In this document: in pieces, positions 8,516-18,421 of the stretch
How positions within the stretch are numbered: the stretch's first letter is position 1
Layout: each line of letters begins with the position of its first letter
From: Verrucomicrobia bacterium LW23
Lineage (GTDB): Bacteria > Verrucomicrobiota > Verrucomicrobiia > Methylacidiphilales > UBA1321
NCBI GenBank assembly: GCA_003054695.1
Contig: QAZA01000003.1
Coordinates: 103,920-167,919 of the forward strand
Direction of reading: 5' to 3'
DNA: 64,000 bases
The notes under the pieces: generated by a model
What the model was told of the DNA's origin: nothing
What the model saw: the letters and a program-made list of their open reading frames with translations, nothing else
The model's database searches: none
Position numbers and translations under genes: made by a program

Positions 8516-9664
8516 TCACGCAGCCTCCGCAACAGCAACGGCCGACTCCAGCGCGGCCAGCTTCCTGCCGTAAAGGCGGCGCGCGTTCTCCCGCAGGATG
8601 CGCCGCTTCAGCTCCGCCCCTGTTTTGCCGGGCAGGATGCGGAAGGGATCATCAAAGTCCCAGTGCGGAAAATCGCTGGAGAACATGATTTGCGTGGCGC
8701 CGCCAATCATCTCGTACGTGTGCAGCAGATCCTCGGTTGCTTTCGGCTCTTCGATCGGCTGTGTGGTATAGAAAAACTGCCTCTTCAGGTAGTCGCTCGG
8801 CTTCTCCTTCAGCAGCGGCATCTCCGCGCGAAGCCGCTTCCAGTCGGCATCCAGCTCCCACATCAGGGGCAGCATCCAGCTAATGCCCCCTTCCAGCAGC
8901 ACAAACTGAAAGTCCGGATATTTGGCGAACACGCCCTCGCACACCAGGCTGGCCGCGTGGGTTACCGCATTGGCCGCCAGGCCGGTGTGGAACTCCAGGT
9001 AGGTGGCCGGATAACCCGCCGCTGTCGGTGGAGGCGCTATCCCTTTGCCCTCGTGCGTGGGGTGAGCCGCAACCGGCAGGCCGCATGCCGCGGCGGCCTC
9101 GTAAATGGGGTGAAACAGCCGGTTGCCCAGCGGCAGGCAGCTGACAGTGGGCACGATAATCTCCACCACGCGCGGGTGGCCGGCCCAGCGCTCGATCTCC
9201 CGCACAGCCAGCGCGGGATCCTGCGGCGCAAGCGTTATGGCCGCAAGCAGGCATGGGTCCTGAACCACGAACTCGTTCACCGTCCAGTTATTGAACGCGC
9301 TGGCAAGGGCCGCGGCGTAATCGGCATCCGGCAGCGCGCTGAGAAAATAGAAGTTGCCCGTGCAGATGGCCCACTCGATGTCAAATGGTTCCAGCAAATA
9401 GCGCCGCACAGGCGCCGCATGGTTGGCGTGCAGTTGCTCGCCCGGCACGTCACCGTCGGTGCGATGCCCGCCGCCGCGCTGGGAGAAGCCGAACTGGGCC
9501 GGACCCACATAGCCTCGCGCATAGCGCTCGCGATAACGCTGAGGCAGGTATTTGGCGATCGACTCCCTGTCGGGCGGCGAGGAGTGAACTTCGATATCGA
9601 ACACTGGATATCCCAGCCGGGGATGGGGCACGGCGTTGGGGCGTGCCGGCGGATAGGTGGACAT
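8516..9664 (-). CDS. Amidohydrolase-2 family metalloenzyme (ACMSD-like)
   Basis: A 382-residue TIM-barrel metal-dependent hydrolase or decarboxylase. Likely ligands are D23 and H27 in VFDIEVHSS, H201 and H204 in AAHPTHEGKG, and D331 in SSDFPHWDF. The LLEGGISWMLPLMWELD block is also standard for the family. The DxExH N-terminus is the variant seen in many members in place of HxH. Such enzymes decarboxylate or hydrolyse aromatic and related acids (ACMSD, gamma-resorcylate decarboxylase, LigY/LigW types), but the substrate here cannot be read. It is first in the operon with a Rieske ferredoxin and a degenerate paralogue. An AraC regulator is divergently transcribed 89 bp upstream, so induction by the substrate is likely. 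Confidence 0.9.
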   Translation of the reverse strand: MSTYPPARPNAVPHPRLGYPVFDIEVHSSPPDRESIAKYLPQRYRERYARGYVGPAQFGFSQRGGGHRTDGDVPGEQLHANHAAPVRRYLLEPFDIEWAICTGNFYFLSALPDADYAAALASAFNNWTVNEFVVQDPCLLAAITLAPQDPALAVREIERWAGHPRVVEIIVPTVSCLPLGNRLFHPIYEAAAACGLPVAAHPTHEGKGIAPPPTAAGYPATYLEFHTGLAANAVTHAASLVCEGVFAKYPDFQFVLLEGGISWMLPLMWELDADWKRLRAEMPLLKEKPSDYLKRQFFYTTQPIEEPKATEDLLHTYEMIGGATQIMFSSDFPHWDFDDPFRILPGKTGAELKRRILRENARRLYGRKLAALESAVAVAEAA

Positions 9665-9753
9665 GCGTGAACTCTGACGGATGCGTTACCGCTTCACAAC
9701 CCGCTTTGCTTTCACACTTTCGTCATTCCTTTCATTCTGTTATCATCCGCCTC
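9665..9753. promoter_or_regulatory. Divergent control region of the amidohydrolase operon and araC-type gene
   Basis: Only 89 bp lie between the two divergent start codons, so both promoters and any AraC-site must be here. The TCATTC element repeats with 10 bp spacing at about 9723-9738 (TCATTCCTTTCATTC), which suits one face of the helix. The operator role is inferred. Confidence 0.35.
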
Positions 9754-10653
9754 ATGTCAATCGCCGCCCAGCCCGCGCCCTCGCTCACGCCCCACCAGTG
9801 GGCCGGCCTGCGCTCGGAGCTGCTCTGGGTCTACGACCATGCGCCCGCCTCCCTCACCGTGGATCACACCTACCAGCAGGGCCACTGGGCCTGGTACCTG
9901 CGCTCCGGCCACGCCCGGATTCAGCGGCCGCAGGGGCGAGCCATGACCGTACGGGCCGGCACCTGGGTCTTTCCGCCGCGGGAGCGCCTGCGCATTGAAT
10001 TCTCGCCCGATCTCACGCTCCTCTCCGTGCATTTCCTCTGCCAGTGGCCCGGCGGCAACAACGTGTTTACGCGGGCGGAACCCATCACCATGCCCGGCGC
10101 CGACTGCCCGGAGCTTCTGCGCCGGGCCGAGCGCCTGGAGCGCCTGACCCGCCGCCACTTCCCCCACGTGGGCCGCGGCTTTCAGCAGCAGCTGGAGAAG
10201 CCGACCGACTACCCACTCTTCCTGCGCCTTCAAAACCACTTTTGCGACTGGCTGGGAACCTGGTTCAGCGCACGCACCCAGCGCGGCGCCCGCGTTACCG
10301 AGCAACTGCGCACTCACGACAACCGCGCGCTCAGCATCCTGCGCCTGCTGAACGAGGCGCCGCTGGAGCACAAGTTCCCCGCCGCCCAGCTCGTCCGCGA
10401 CATGGAGCTGAGCGAGGTGCACCTCACCCGCCTCTTCGTCGCCAGCTTTGGCATAAGCCCGGCCAAGTACTGGGAGCAGCGCCGCATGGAAACCGCGCGG
10501 CGCCTGCTGGAGGCCAGCGCCCTTTCGCACAAGGAGATCGCCTTCCGCCTTGGGTTCCGCTCCGCCGCCAACTTTTCCGTGTGGTTTGGCCGCCTTCAAA
10601 ACGCCACGCCCGGCCAGTACCGCCGGGCCCAGGCGACCACCGGCCGGGCGTAG
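9754..10653 (+). CDS. AraC family transcriptional regulator
   Basis: A 299-residue regulator with a cupin-like N-terminal sensor (residues 1-150, including the WAWYLRSGHARIQR strand pair). The C-terminal double helix-turn-helix domain spans about 190-295, with LVRDMELSEVHLTRLFVASFG and SHKEIAFRLGFRSAANFSVW. The ATG at 9754 is chosen over the long upstream open frame because the sensor domain starts there and the rest overlaps the divergent gene. It probably controls the neighbouring amidohydrolase-Rieske operon. The ligand is unknown. Confidence 0.9.
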   Translation: MSIAAQPAPSLTPHQWAGLRSELLWVYDHAPASLTVDHTYQQGHWAWYLRSGHARIQRPQGRAMTVRAGTWVFPPRERLRIEFSPDLTLLSVHFLCQWPGGNNVFTRAEPITMPGADCPELLRRAERLERLTRRHFPHVGRGFQQQLEKPTDYPLFLRLQNHFCDWLGTWFSARTQRGARVTEQLRTHDNRALSILRLLNEAPLEHKFPAAQLVRDMELSEVHLTRLFVASFGISPAKYWEQRRMETARRLLEASALSHKEIAFRLGFRSAANFSVWFGRLQNATPGQYRRAQATTGRA

Positions 10654-10844
10654 CGGTGGATTCCTGGATTGGGCAGGGCGCGTAGCCTCGTCGACGACCC
10701 GCTCGCGCCCGGCTTGCCCGGGGTGGTTACCTCTTAGCGCAGCGATAATTGCGTGTAAGTAATGTATAGCTTGAAAATGGCGATCGCTTCGTTAGTGTAG
10801 GTTGAACTAGAACAGATTTCCCCCCAGCGCTCACCTCCTCTACC

Positions 10845-13800
10845 ATGACTCTCCGAGCCCTCTCCACCTCCTCCTCCCGCGCCCGCTTCTCCTGGCGGGC
10901 TCTCGCCGCCGCCCTGGCCGCCGCCACGCTCTGTCCCATGCCCGGCGCCTTCGCCACGGAAACCGAAAACCGGGGCCTGCGCGTGCTGCCCAAACCCGCG
11001 GCAGCCGTCACCATCGACGGCGAGTTTGCCGCCGACTGGGATCTGAGCGGCGGCATCTTCGCGTGCGGTCAGCTGGAGCACCTGCGCGATGACTCGTCGG
11101 TGTGGTTCCACGCCATGTACGATGCGGAGAACCTCTACATCCTGGCGCGGTGGAAGGATCCCACGCCCATCAATAATCCGGAAGCCCTTGGCGGCCATGG
11201 CTTTAACGGCGATTGCCTGCAGTTCCGCTGCATCCTTTTTCCGGACAATCCCGCCGAGAAATCCATTACCTGGTGGGACGCCTGGCGTGATAACAAAGGC
11301 CGCATGGTCGTCGGCCGCGAAGCCCCCGGCAAAACGAACGGCGCGCCGGATAACAACCAGCTGCCCCGCATGGCCAACGCCACCGAGGAAGGCGTGAAAA
11401 TGGCGTTCCGCAAGGACGATGACGGCCGCGGCTACTCGCAGGAGATGGCCATTCCCTGGAAGCTGCTGAGCCCCGCCGGCCGCGCGCCGAAAGTCGGCGA
11501 GCGCTTTAAGCTGACGCTGGAGCCTAACTTTACGGCCGGGCAATACGGCCGCATTACCATTAAAGATATTTTTGCCGACGAAGCCAAAGCGCCCGACCGC
11601 ATCTTCACCTTCCGCGCCTATAAGGACTGGGGCTGGGCGACGATTGCCCCGGACGGTAAAGTGGAGCCGCAGCCTGTGCGTACCGCCGACGGCCGCACGT
11701 TCCCCGTCACGATGAGCGAGGGGCTGCCGACCGTGGACTGGACGGGGCTGATCCAGCGCTTTGAGTGGCCGGGCTTTAAGGCGCTCACGTTCGACATGCC
11801 GTTTAACGGCTACGTTTCGCTCAACATCCTGGACAGTAACGGAGTCGTCGTGCGCCATCTGCTGACGCAAAGCGCCCGCGACAAAGGCCCCGTTACCGTC
11901 CAGTGGGACGGCCTGACCAATGCCACCTACCGCACCCCCGGCCAGCCCGTACCCGCCGGCGAGTACACGTGGAAAGCCATCGCCCACCCCGGCGCCACGC
12001 TTACCCTGCGCGGCTGGGCGTCGTTCAGCGGCAAGGCCCCCTGGCAGGCCACGCCCGAGGACTTTTGGCTGGGCGACCACGGCGTGCCCACCAGCGTGGT
12101 AACGGACGGCCAGCGCATGTACCTGGCCTGCAACGGCGCGGAAGGCGGCCGCCATCTCATCAGCACCGATTTTGACGGCAAACTCATCTGGTCCCTGCAA
12201 AACACCACGGGATCCGGCGACCCGAACGTGATTGCCGTGGACGGCGGCGTGGTATTTGTCCTGCACCCCAAATCCACCTGGCTGCGCGAGGGCAAAAGCG
12301 TCCTCATCTCCCGCGTGGACGCAAAGACGGGCGCCTACGTGAACTGGCAAGGCAGCGACAGCCATATGTTGTTGCCCAAAAACGCCTTCGGCGATGAAGC
12401 CAACGCGCTGGACCACCTGGTGGGCATGGACGTCCGCGACGGCAAAATCTATGGCACCACGGGCGACTTCACCATCTACCCCACGGAAATCTCCGACTGG
12501 AAGGAACTGCTAAGCAAAATTGACGCCGACGAGGAGCTGAGCAACGCCGTGCTGAGCACGCTGACGCCCCACGAGCGCGAGACCATCAAGCGCTTCCTCG
12601 GCAACAAGAATGCGAAGGCGGGCGATCTGTTTGGCAACACCGGTAACTTCGGCACCAAACTGCTGGGTAAAATCAACGCGTTGCTGAGCAGCAAAACGCT
12701 CGTCCCCGGCACGGCAGACCTGAAAAACATGGCCCTGCGCGCGCAGAAGAATCGCGAAGCTCTGGAGCAGCGGCTTGCCCCCTGCATAAGCAAGGTGGAT
12801 CACCGCGTCGTCATTATGGACGCCGCGACCGGCAAGCTGGAGCGCAGCTTTCCGCTTCCCCTGGCCGCGGCCATCCGCGTGGCGGACTCCAAACTGGCCT
12901 ACGTGGCATGCGGCGACGAGATCCGCGCCGTGGATCTTGCCAACGGCACCAGCAAAGCCGTGCTGACGGGCCTGAGCAATCCGCGCTCGATCTCGCTTGA
13001 TCCGGCCGGGCGTCTGCTCGTCTCCCTGGGCGCGCCGGAGAACCAGGTCGTCGTGTACGAGTTGGACCGCGACGCAAAGTCGGGCACCATCGCCGGCACG
13101 GCAAAGGAGGTGGCGCGCATCGGTGGCAAAGGCGGGCGCCATCTGGGCCCGTGGGAGAAGGACAAGCTTCTCGCCCCCACCGGCATGTGTGTCGATCCCC
13201 AGGGCAAACTGTGGGTAATGGAGGCCAACGAGCACCCCAAACGCGTGAGCGTGTGGGCCTACGGCGATGGCAAATCCGCCCCCACCGCCACCACGCTGGT
13301 GCGCGATTTCTTTGGCCCCACCCACTACGGTGCCTCGGGCGGAGCGGTTAACCCCCGCGACCCGGACGTGATGGTGGGCGAAGGCTGCGAGTGGCGCATC
13401 GACCCGAAGGGCGGCCCGGCGCAGTGCCTGGGCACGTTTGACGAGAACTTCCACGGCTTCGCGGCGTTCCGCGAGGGCGCGAACGGCAAGCTGTATCTGG
13501 TAACGAACACGATGCGCTACGGCGTAGGCGACATTACCGTGTGGGAGCGCCTTGGCGACGGTAAGTATCAGAAGCGCGCGGAGTTACGCAACGACGCGAA
13601 GGGCGAGGGCGAGAACCCCAAGGTAGGCGCCAGCGATCTCTGGACCGACCTGAACGACGACGGCAAGGAGCAGCCGGAGGAAGTGCAGCATCACCCCGGC
13701 GCCCTCTACGCGGCGGGCAGCAATTGCTGGTCGCTCAACCTGGGGCCGGACCTGACGCTCTATCCGTTCGATAACTCCGACGCCAAGCTTAAGGCGTTGA

Positions 13801-15182
13801 AACCGCAAGGCTTTACGCCGGGCGGCACCCCCAAATACAGCTTCACCGCGATGACACCGATGCCCGAAGCAATGAGCACGGGCTATCGCAAGAACTACAG
13901 CTCCGCCATGCCCAGCGCGGATAACAAGACCATCCTCGTGAATCTGGAGGACAAGAAGCACCCCGCGGGCAACCTGTGGAACTGCTTTGATCTGGCCACC
14001 GGCAAGCTGCTGTGGAGCTACCCCAACCCTTATTTTCAGGTGCACGGCAGCCACAAGGCGCCGGCGCCGGAGGCCGGGCTGTTCCGCGGCGCGTTTAACC
14101 CCGTGGGTGCGGCCAGGCAGCCAGGCGTTGGGCCCTACTGGGGGATTAACGGCAACCTGGGCGAGTGGTGGGCGCTGAGCTCCGAAGGCTTTTTCGTCAC
14201 GGGCATCTTTAGCGGCAACGTGTTTGAATGGAAGTGGCCCAACGCCCCCGCCCCCGGCACCGACATGACGCGCCTGCCCGCCGGCAGCGGTGGCGAGGAC
14301 TTTGGCGGCAGCCTTACGCAGGGCAAGGACGGCAACGTGTACATCCAGTCCGGCAAAATCGGCATCTGGAACCTGGCCCTCACAGGACTGGAGAAGACCG
14401 TAGCCATCCCCGGCGGCGCCATCAGCATAACGGAAGCCGATACAAAGAAAGCACTTACGCTGCGCGAGCAGGCGCTGCAGGCCACCGCTGGCGGAAGCGT
14501 TACCGCAGCAAAGGCCACCATCACGTTTACGGGCAACCTGGACGCCGACTTTAAAGGCGCCGCGCTGCTGGACTACCAGAAAACCGCCGACGCAAGTGTC
14601 CGCACCGCACTGGCTTACGACGACAAGAAGCTGTACGTGGCGTGGAAGGTGAAGGACTCCACACCCTGGGTGAACGGCGCGCCCGATATCTCCCAGATGT
14701 ACGCCTGCGGCGACACCGTCGATCTGCAGCTGGGCACGTCGGCGGAGGCGGACCCCAAGCGCAAAAAGGCGGTGGAAGGCGACATCCGCCTCTCCATCGG
14801 CAACTTCCAGGGCAAGCCGACGGCGGTGCTCTACCGGTTCGTCAGCAGCAAGGAGAAGAAACCCCGCACCTTTAGCAGCGGCGTGGTGCAAGGCTGGCAG
14901 GTGGATTATGTGGACGTGCTCGCGACGGAAATCAACGTAAAGGTGGATGCCGGAAAGGGTTACACCGTGGAGGCGGCCATCCCGCTGGAAGCGCTCGGCC
15001 TGGCCCTGAAGCCCGGTGCCCCCACCACACTGCGTGGCGACTTCGGCGTCACGCACGGCGACCCGGCCGGCGTCCGCACCCGCCTCCGCACGTACTGGTC
15101 CAACCAGCAAACCGGCCTCGTCGACGACGTGGTATTTGAGTTGCAGCCCGAGCCCGGCAACTGGGGCGACATCGTCTTCTAG
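10845..15182 (+). CDS. Giant secreted protein with two CBM9/DOMON-like ends and a beta-propeller core
   Basis: A 1445-residue exported protein with a signal peptide ending near PGAFA (residue 37). Residues about 45-260 form a carbohydrate-binding family 9/DOMON-like domain (VTIDGEFAADWD, then YDAENLYILARWKD). Residues about 315-375 resemble a FlgD-type Ig fold, with PVPAGEYTWKA. The middle, 400-1200, holds repeated strands of NHL/PQQ propeller type, such as SISLDPAGRLLVSLG and GMCVDPQGKLWVME. Residues about 1230-1445 form a second CBM9-like domain. No catalytic motif is recognised. It probably binds or processes glycans at the cell surface or outside. It stands alone, with a 190 bp region upstream and a palindromic repeat downstream. 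Confidence 0.82.
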   Translation: MTLRALSTSSSRARFSWRALAAALAAATLCPMPGAFATETENRGLRVLPKPAAAVTIDGEFAADWDLSGGIFACGQLEHLRDDSSVWFHAMYDAENLYILARWKDPTPINNPEALGGHGFNGDCLQFRCILFPDNPAEKSITWWDAWRDNKGRMVVGREAPGKTNGAPDNNQLPRMANATEEGVKMAFRKDDDGRGYSQEMAIPWKLLSPAGRAPKVGERFKLTLEPNFTAGQYGRITIKDIFADEAKAPDRIFTFRAYKDWGWATIAPDGKVEPQPVRTADGRTFPVTMSEGLPTVDWTGLIQRFEWPGFKALTFDMPFNGYVSLNILDSNGVVVRHLLTQSARDKGPVTVQWDGLTNATYRTPGQPVPAGEYTWKAIAHPGATLTLRGWASFSGKAPWQATPEDFWLGDHGVPTSVVTDGQRMYLACNGAEGGRHLISTDFDGKLIWSLQNTTGSGDPNVIAVDGGVVFVLHPKSTWLREGKSVLISRVDAKTGAYVNWQGSDSHMLLPKNAFGDEANALDHLVGMDVRDGKIYGTTGDFTIYPTEISDWKELLSKIDADEELSNAVLSTLTPHERETIKRFLGNKNAKAGDLFGNTGNFGTKLLGKINALLSSKTLVPGTADLKNMALRAQKNREALEQRLAPCISKVDHRVVIMDAATGKLERSFPLPLAAAIRVADSKLAYVACGDEIRAVDLANGTSKAVLTGLSNPRSISLDPAGRLLVSLGAPENQVVVYELDRDAKSGTIAGTAKEVARIGGKGGRHLGPWEKDKLLAPTGMCVDPQGKLWVMEANEHPKRVSVWAYGDGKSAPTATTLVRDFFGPTHYGASGGAVNPRDPDVMVGEGCEWRIDPKGGPAQCLGTFDENFHGFAAFREGANGKLYLVTNTMRYGVGDITVWERLGDGKYQKRAELRNDAKGEGENPKVGASDLWTDLNDDGKEQPEEVQHHPGALYAAGSNCWSLNLGPDLTLYPFDNSDAKLKALKPQGFTPGGTPKYSFTAMTPMPEAMSTGYRKNYSSAMPSADNKTILVNLEDKKHPAGNLWNCFDLATGKLLWSYPNPYFQVHGSHKAPAPEAGLFRGAFNPVGAARQPGVGPYWGINGNLGEWWALSSEGFFVTGIFSGNVFEWKWPNAPAPGTDMTRLPAGSGGEDFGGSLTQGKDGNVYIQSGKIGIWNLALTGLEKTVAIPGGAISITEADTKKALTLREQALQATAGGSVTAAKATITFTGNLDADFKGAALLDYQKTADASVRTALAYDDKKLYVAWKVKDSTPWVNGAPDISQMYACGDTVDLQLGTSAEADPKRKKAVEGDIRLSIGNFQGKPTAVLYRFVSSKEKKPRTFSSGVVQGWQVDYVDVLATEINVKVDAGKGYTVEAAIPLEALGLALKPGAPTTLRGDFGVTHGDPAGVRTRLRTYWSNQQTGLVDDVVFELQPEPGNWGDIVF

Positions 15183-15226
15183 GCTGTCGACAGTCGAAGC
15201 CGAATCGCACGCCAGGATCTCGCCAT

Positions 15227-15304
15227 CCCCTCCGTGCAATCCGTGGCTCAATGTCAGCTTAAAGGGACTTATCAACCACGGAAAGCACGGATTACACGGA
15301 GGGG
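15227..15304. repeat. Inverted repeat, 19-bp arms
   Basis: The arms 15227-15245 and 15286-15304 are complementary with one mismatch (CCCCTCCGTGCAATCCGTG against CACGGATTACACGGAGGGG). The spacer is 40 bp. Words of the form TCCGTGTAATCCGTG are common dispersed repeats in many bacterial genomes. No poly-T tract follows, so a repeat element fits better than a simple terminator. It lies between the giant secreted protein and the acetyl-CoA synthetase gene in a 391-bp gap that otherwise shows nothing. Confidence 0.7.
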
Positions 15305-15573
15305 AAATAGGGTGACTCTTCTCTGCGGCCGGTCGAATCTCGTTGGATATTGCTATGCAGAGCAGGTCTAAGGATTGATTTGCAGTGCAAACAGATCGCC
15401 TCTGCCCGCCGTTTTCATTGCCCCCAACGCAGGCTTGGGGTATCATGAACCAGCTGTTGTCGCCGGAAACAGCGGCTCTGACTGGCGCTTTGCCCTTCAG
15501 GCACAACCACTTACGCGCAAATCACCTGTAGCGCGCAGGTGCGTCTCTCCGCAAATGATCGATCGAATCTGAA

Positions 15574-17532
15574 ATGACTACCCCCCACAATATCGAGTCG
15601 GTTCTCAAGGAAAACCGTGTCTTCCCCCCGAGCGAGGCGTTTTCGCAACAGGCCCACATCAAAAGCCTGGATGAGTACAAGGCGTTGTACAAGAAGTCGA
15701 TCGATGAACCCGAGGTCTTCTGGGCCGAGCAGGCCGAAGCGGTGCACTGGTTTAAAAAGTGGGACAAGGTCCTCGATTGGAACCTGCCCGACGCAAAATG
15801 GTTTATAAATGCCACAACCAACGCCAGTTACAACTGTCTGGACCGCCACCTCACCGGCCCCCGCCGCAACAAGGCCGCCCTTATTTGGGAGGGCGAACCC
15901 GGCGACAGCGCAACGCTGACCTACCAGCAGCTGCATCGCGAAGTGTGCATCATGGCCAACGTGCTGAAAAAGTACGGCATTACCAAGGGCGACCGCGTTA
16001 TCATTTACATGCCGATGATCCCCGAAGCGGCCGTCGCCATGCTGGCCTGCGCGCGCATCGGCGCCCCGCACAGCGTGGTGTTCGGCGGCTTTGGCGCCGA
16101 GGCGCTGAAGGAGCGCATTAACGACAGCGGCGCCAAGGTGATGATCACCGCCGACGGCGGCTTCCGCCGCGGCAAGATTGTGCAGCTGAAGCCCAACGCC
16201 GACACCGCCGCGGAAGGCACCCCCGCGCTGGAGAAAGTGCTTGTGGTTCAACGCACAAAGCAGGACGTAAGCATGAAGGAGGGCCGCGACTTCTGGTGGC
16301 ACGACGAGCGCAAAACCGTCAGCGACAAGTGCGAAGCCGAGCAGCTGGACAGCGAGCATCCGCTCTACATCCTCTACACCAGCGGCAGCACCGGCAAGCC
16401 CAAGGGCATTCAGCACACGACCGGCGGTTACCTGGTAGGTACGACGCTTACGACAAAGTATGTATTCGATTTGAAGGATGAGGATATCTATTTTTGCACA
16501 GCGGATATCGGATGGGTTACCGGCCATAGCTATGTCGTCTACGGTGTGCTGAGTAACGGCGGCACCAGCCTGATGTACGAAGGCGCACCGGATACGCCGA
16601 ACCCCGACCGCTGGTGGGACATCATTGCCAAGTACAAGGTCAACATCCTCTACACAGCGCCTACCGCCGTTCGCGCCTTTATCAAGTGGGGCGATGACTG
16701 GCCCAAGAAGCACGACCTGAGCAGCTTGCGCCTGCTGGGCAGCGTGGGAGAGCCGATCAATCCGGAAGCCTGGATGTGGTATTACAACGTCATCGGCGGC
16801 GGCCGTTGCCCGATTGTCGATACATGGTGGCAGACGGAAACAGGCGCTCACATGATCACGCCGCTCCCCGGTGCAACGCCTCTCAAACCCGGCTCCGGCT
16901 CCCTGCCCTTCTTTGGCGTAGACGCCGCGATTGTGGACGACGATGGGAAGGAAGTGCCCGCGAACGCCGGCGGCAAACTGGTCATCCGCAAGCCCTGGCC
17001 CAGCATGCTGCGCACCATCTATAAGGATCACGACCGCTTCGTCAACACCTACTGGTCGGAAGTGCCCGGCGTTTACCTGGCCGGCGACGGCGCGCGCCGT
17101 GACGAAGACGGCTATTTCTGGATCGTCGGTCGTATCGACGACGTGCTGAACGTGGCCGGCCACCGCCTGGGCACCAGCGAAGTGGAAAGCGCCCTGGTAA
17201 GCCACCCCGCCGTGGCAGAAGCCGCCGCCGTTGGCCGCCCGGATGAACTTAAGGGCCAGGCACTTGTGGTGTTTATCACGCTGAAAGTCGGCGTGCCTCC
17301 CACCGATGCGCTGAAGAAGGAACTGCGCGATCACGTCGCCCGCGAGATCGGACCGATCGCGCGCCCGGACGACATCCGCTTTGCCGAGGGCCTGCCGAAG
17401 ACGCGCTCAGGCAAAATCATGCGCCGCATCCTCAAAGACATCGCCGCAGGCGCCCAGGTCAAGGGCGACGTGACGACGATGGAGGACCTGAACGTCGTCG
17501 CCAAGCTCAGCGCCTCCAGCGGCGACGAGTAG
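15574..17532 (+). CDS. acs: Acetyl-CoA synthetase (AMP-forming)
   Basis: A 652-residue enzyme of full family length that makes acetyl-CoA from acetate, ATP and CoA in the cytoplasm. It has the N-terminal ACAS_N region (residues 20-80), the adenylate-forming P-loop [11 protein letters not shown] at 268-278, [10 protein letters not shown] near 420, and the C-terminal [10 protein letters not shown] motif. K614 there is the catalytic lysine that protein acetylation inactivates in well-studied Acs. It is monocistronic: an intergenic repeat lies upstream and a strong hairpin downstream, before a convergent gene. It would feed acetate, for example from glycan deacetylation, into central metabolism. 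Confidence 0.97.
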   Translation: MTTPHNIESVLKENRVFPPSEAFSQQAHIKSLDEYKALYKKSIDEPEVFWAEQAEAVHWFKKWDKVLDWNLPDAKWFINATTNASYNCLDRHLTGPRRNKAALIWEGEPGDSATLTYQQLHREVCIMANVLKKYGITKGDRVIIYMPMIPEAAVAMLACARIGAPHSVVFGGFGAEALKERINDSGAKVMITADGGFRRGKIVQLKPNADTAAEGTPALEKVLVVQRTKQDVSMKEGRDFWWHDERKTVSDKCEAEQLDSEHPLYILYTSGSTGKPKGIQHTTGGYLVGTTLTTKYVFDLKDEDIYFCTADIGWVTGHSYVVYGVLSNGGTSLMYEGAPDTPNPDRWWDIIAKYKVNILYTAPTAVRAFIKWGDDWPKKHDLSSLRLLGSVGEPINPEAWMWYYNVIGGGRCPIVDTWWQTETGAHMITPLPGATPLKPGSGSLPFFGVDAAIVDDDGKEVPANAGGKLVIRKPWPSMLRTIYKDHDRFVNTYWSEVPGVYLAGDGARRDEDGYFWIVGRIDDVLNVAGHRLGTSEVESALVSHPAVAEAAAVGRPDELKGQALVVFITLKVGVPPTDALKKELRDHVAREIGPIARPDDIRFAEGLPKTRSGKIMRRILKDIAAGAQVKGDVTTMEDLNVVAKLSASSGDE

Positions 17533-17551
17533 GCCCTTCGGATCAGCAATC

Positions 17552-17590
17552 CGGGTTGTATCCCCTTTGTTTACAAGGAGATACAACCCG
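17552..17590. terminator. Bidirectional hairpin between convergent genes
   Basis: CGGGTTGTATC at 17552-17562 pairs with GATACAACCCG at 17580-17590, and inner CCTT/AAGG pairs extend the stem. It sits between the acs stop and the stop of the convergent SGNH hydrolase gene, where termination of both is expected. Confidence 0.75.
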
Positions 17591-17604
17591 CGCAGCAAGT
17601 TTGT

Positions 17605-18378
17605 CTACTTGCCCAGCGCCTTGCGGATTTCCCCCGCCACCTGCTCGCCCAGCATTTTCGATCCAGCATCCGTAAAGTGCACATTGGCAGGGCGTTGCGC
17701 TTCCTTCAGGCGCGGAGCCACCAGGGCGTGCAGGTCGTTAACGGGGATGCCTTCCTCCTTCATGATCTGCAGCGCTGCCTCGTTGTAGGGAAGCTCCGCG
17801 GCGGCCTTGCGGCCGGTCGGGCCCTGGTCGGCGCCGGGCGGCACAGGGGTGGTAGTGGCCCAGATGAGCCTGGCACCCGTGGCCTTGAGACGGTGCACCA
17901 GTTGGCGAAGATTTGTCTTATACTCCTCCAACGGAACCTGTTGCGTCGGCTTCCCCGACTGCTGCTTCACATCGTGCAGCCCCCAGTTAAAGTGAATGAC
18001 GCTGAATTTAACGTTGCCCAGCCACCCATCCAGGTTGGCCAGCGCGGAGTCCGTGGAGAGGCGCAGCCCGTTTTTGGGCCGCACCGTCATTTCCTCGCTG
18101 CCCTTAATGCGGTAGACATTCGCCACGCCCGCAAGTGCCTTGGTGACAAAGGGTTGGTAGCCAATGCTGATGGAATCGCCCAGCAACAGCACGTTGGGCA
18201 GCGCGGGGTCCGGGCTGGCCGGGGCAAGGTGCTCGTAGGCGGGATCGGCCTGGGCGGCGGCGGCGAAGGCTTCGGTGGGATTCATGGTGAGAGGCAGGAG
18301 GGCGAGCGGCAGCGTGAGCAGGATCGCCCGGGCCAGGTTCGTAGGCATCATCGACAGCATTAACAGCTTGTGCGCCAT
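17605..18378 (-). CDS. Secreted SGNH/GDSL hydrolase
   Basis: A 257-residue esterase-type hydrolase with an N-terminal signal peptide (hydrophobic residues about 18-42). Block I is LLLGDSISIGY with the nucleophile S69. HFNWGLHDV contains the block III Asn. VHFTDAG near the C-terminus supplies the His (about 234). Proteins of this type remove acyl groups from carbohydrates or other exported substrates; specificity is unknown. It is convergent with acs and 43 bp downstream of a cytidine deaminase gene on the same strand. Confidence 0.88.
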   Translation of the reverse strand: MAHKLLMLSMMPTNLARAILLTLPLALLPLTMNPTEAFAAAAQADPAYEHLAPASPDPALPNVLLLGDSISIGYQPFVTKALAGVANVYRIKGSEEMTVRPKNGLRLSTDSALANLDGWLGNVKFSVIHFNWGLHDVKQQSGKPTQQVPLEEYKTNLRQLVHRLKATGARLIWATTTPVPPGADQGPTGRKAAAELPYNEAALQIMKEEGIPVNDLHALVAPRLKEAQRPANVHFTDAGSKMLGEQVAGEIRKALGK

Positions 18379-18421
18379 GGGGCTATCTTATTCTTGCGGC
18401 CCGCGAGGCCCGGCTCTTCGG

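Noticed and set aside
9385..9753. N-terminal extension of the AraC-type regulator
   Set aside because: It overlaps the divergent amidohydrolase gene and adds no sensor similarity.
13584..17334. Two long minus-strand frames opposite the giant secreted protein and acs
   Set aside because: They lie antisense to genes with clear domains and have no recognisable content of their own.
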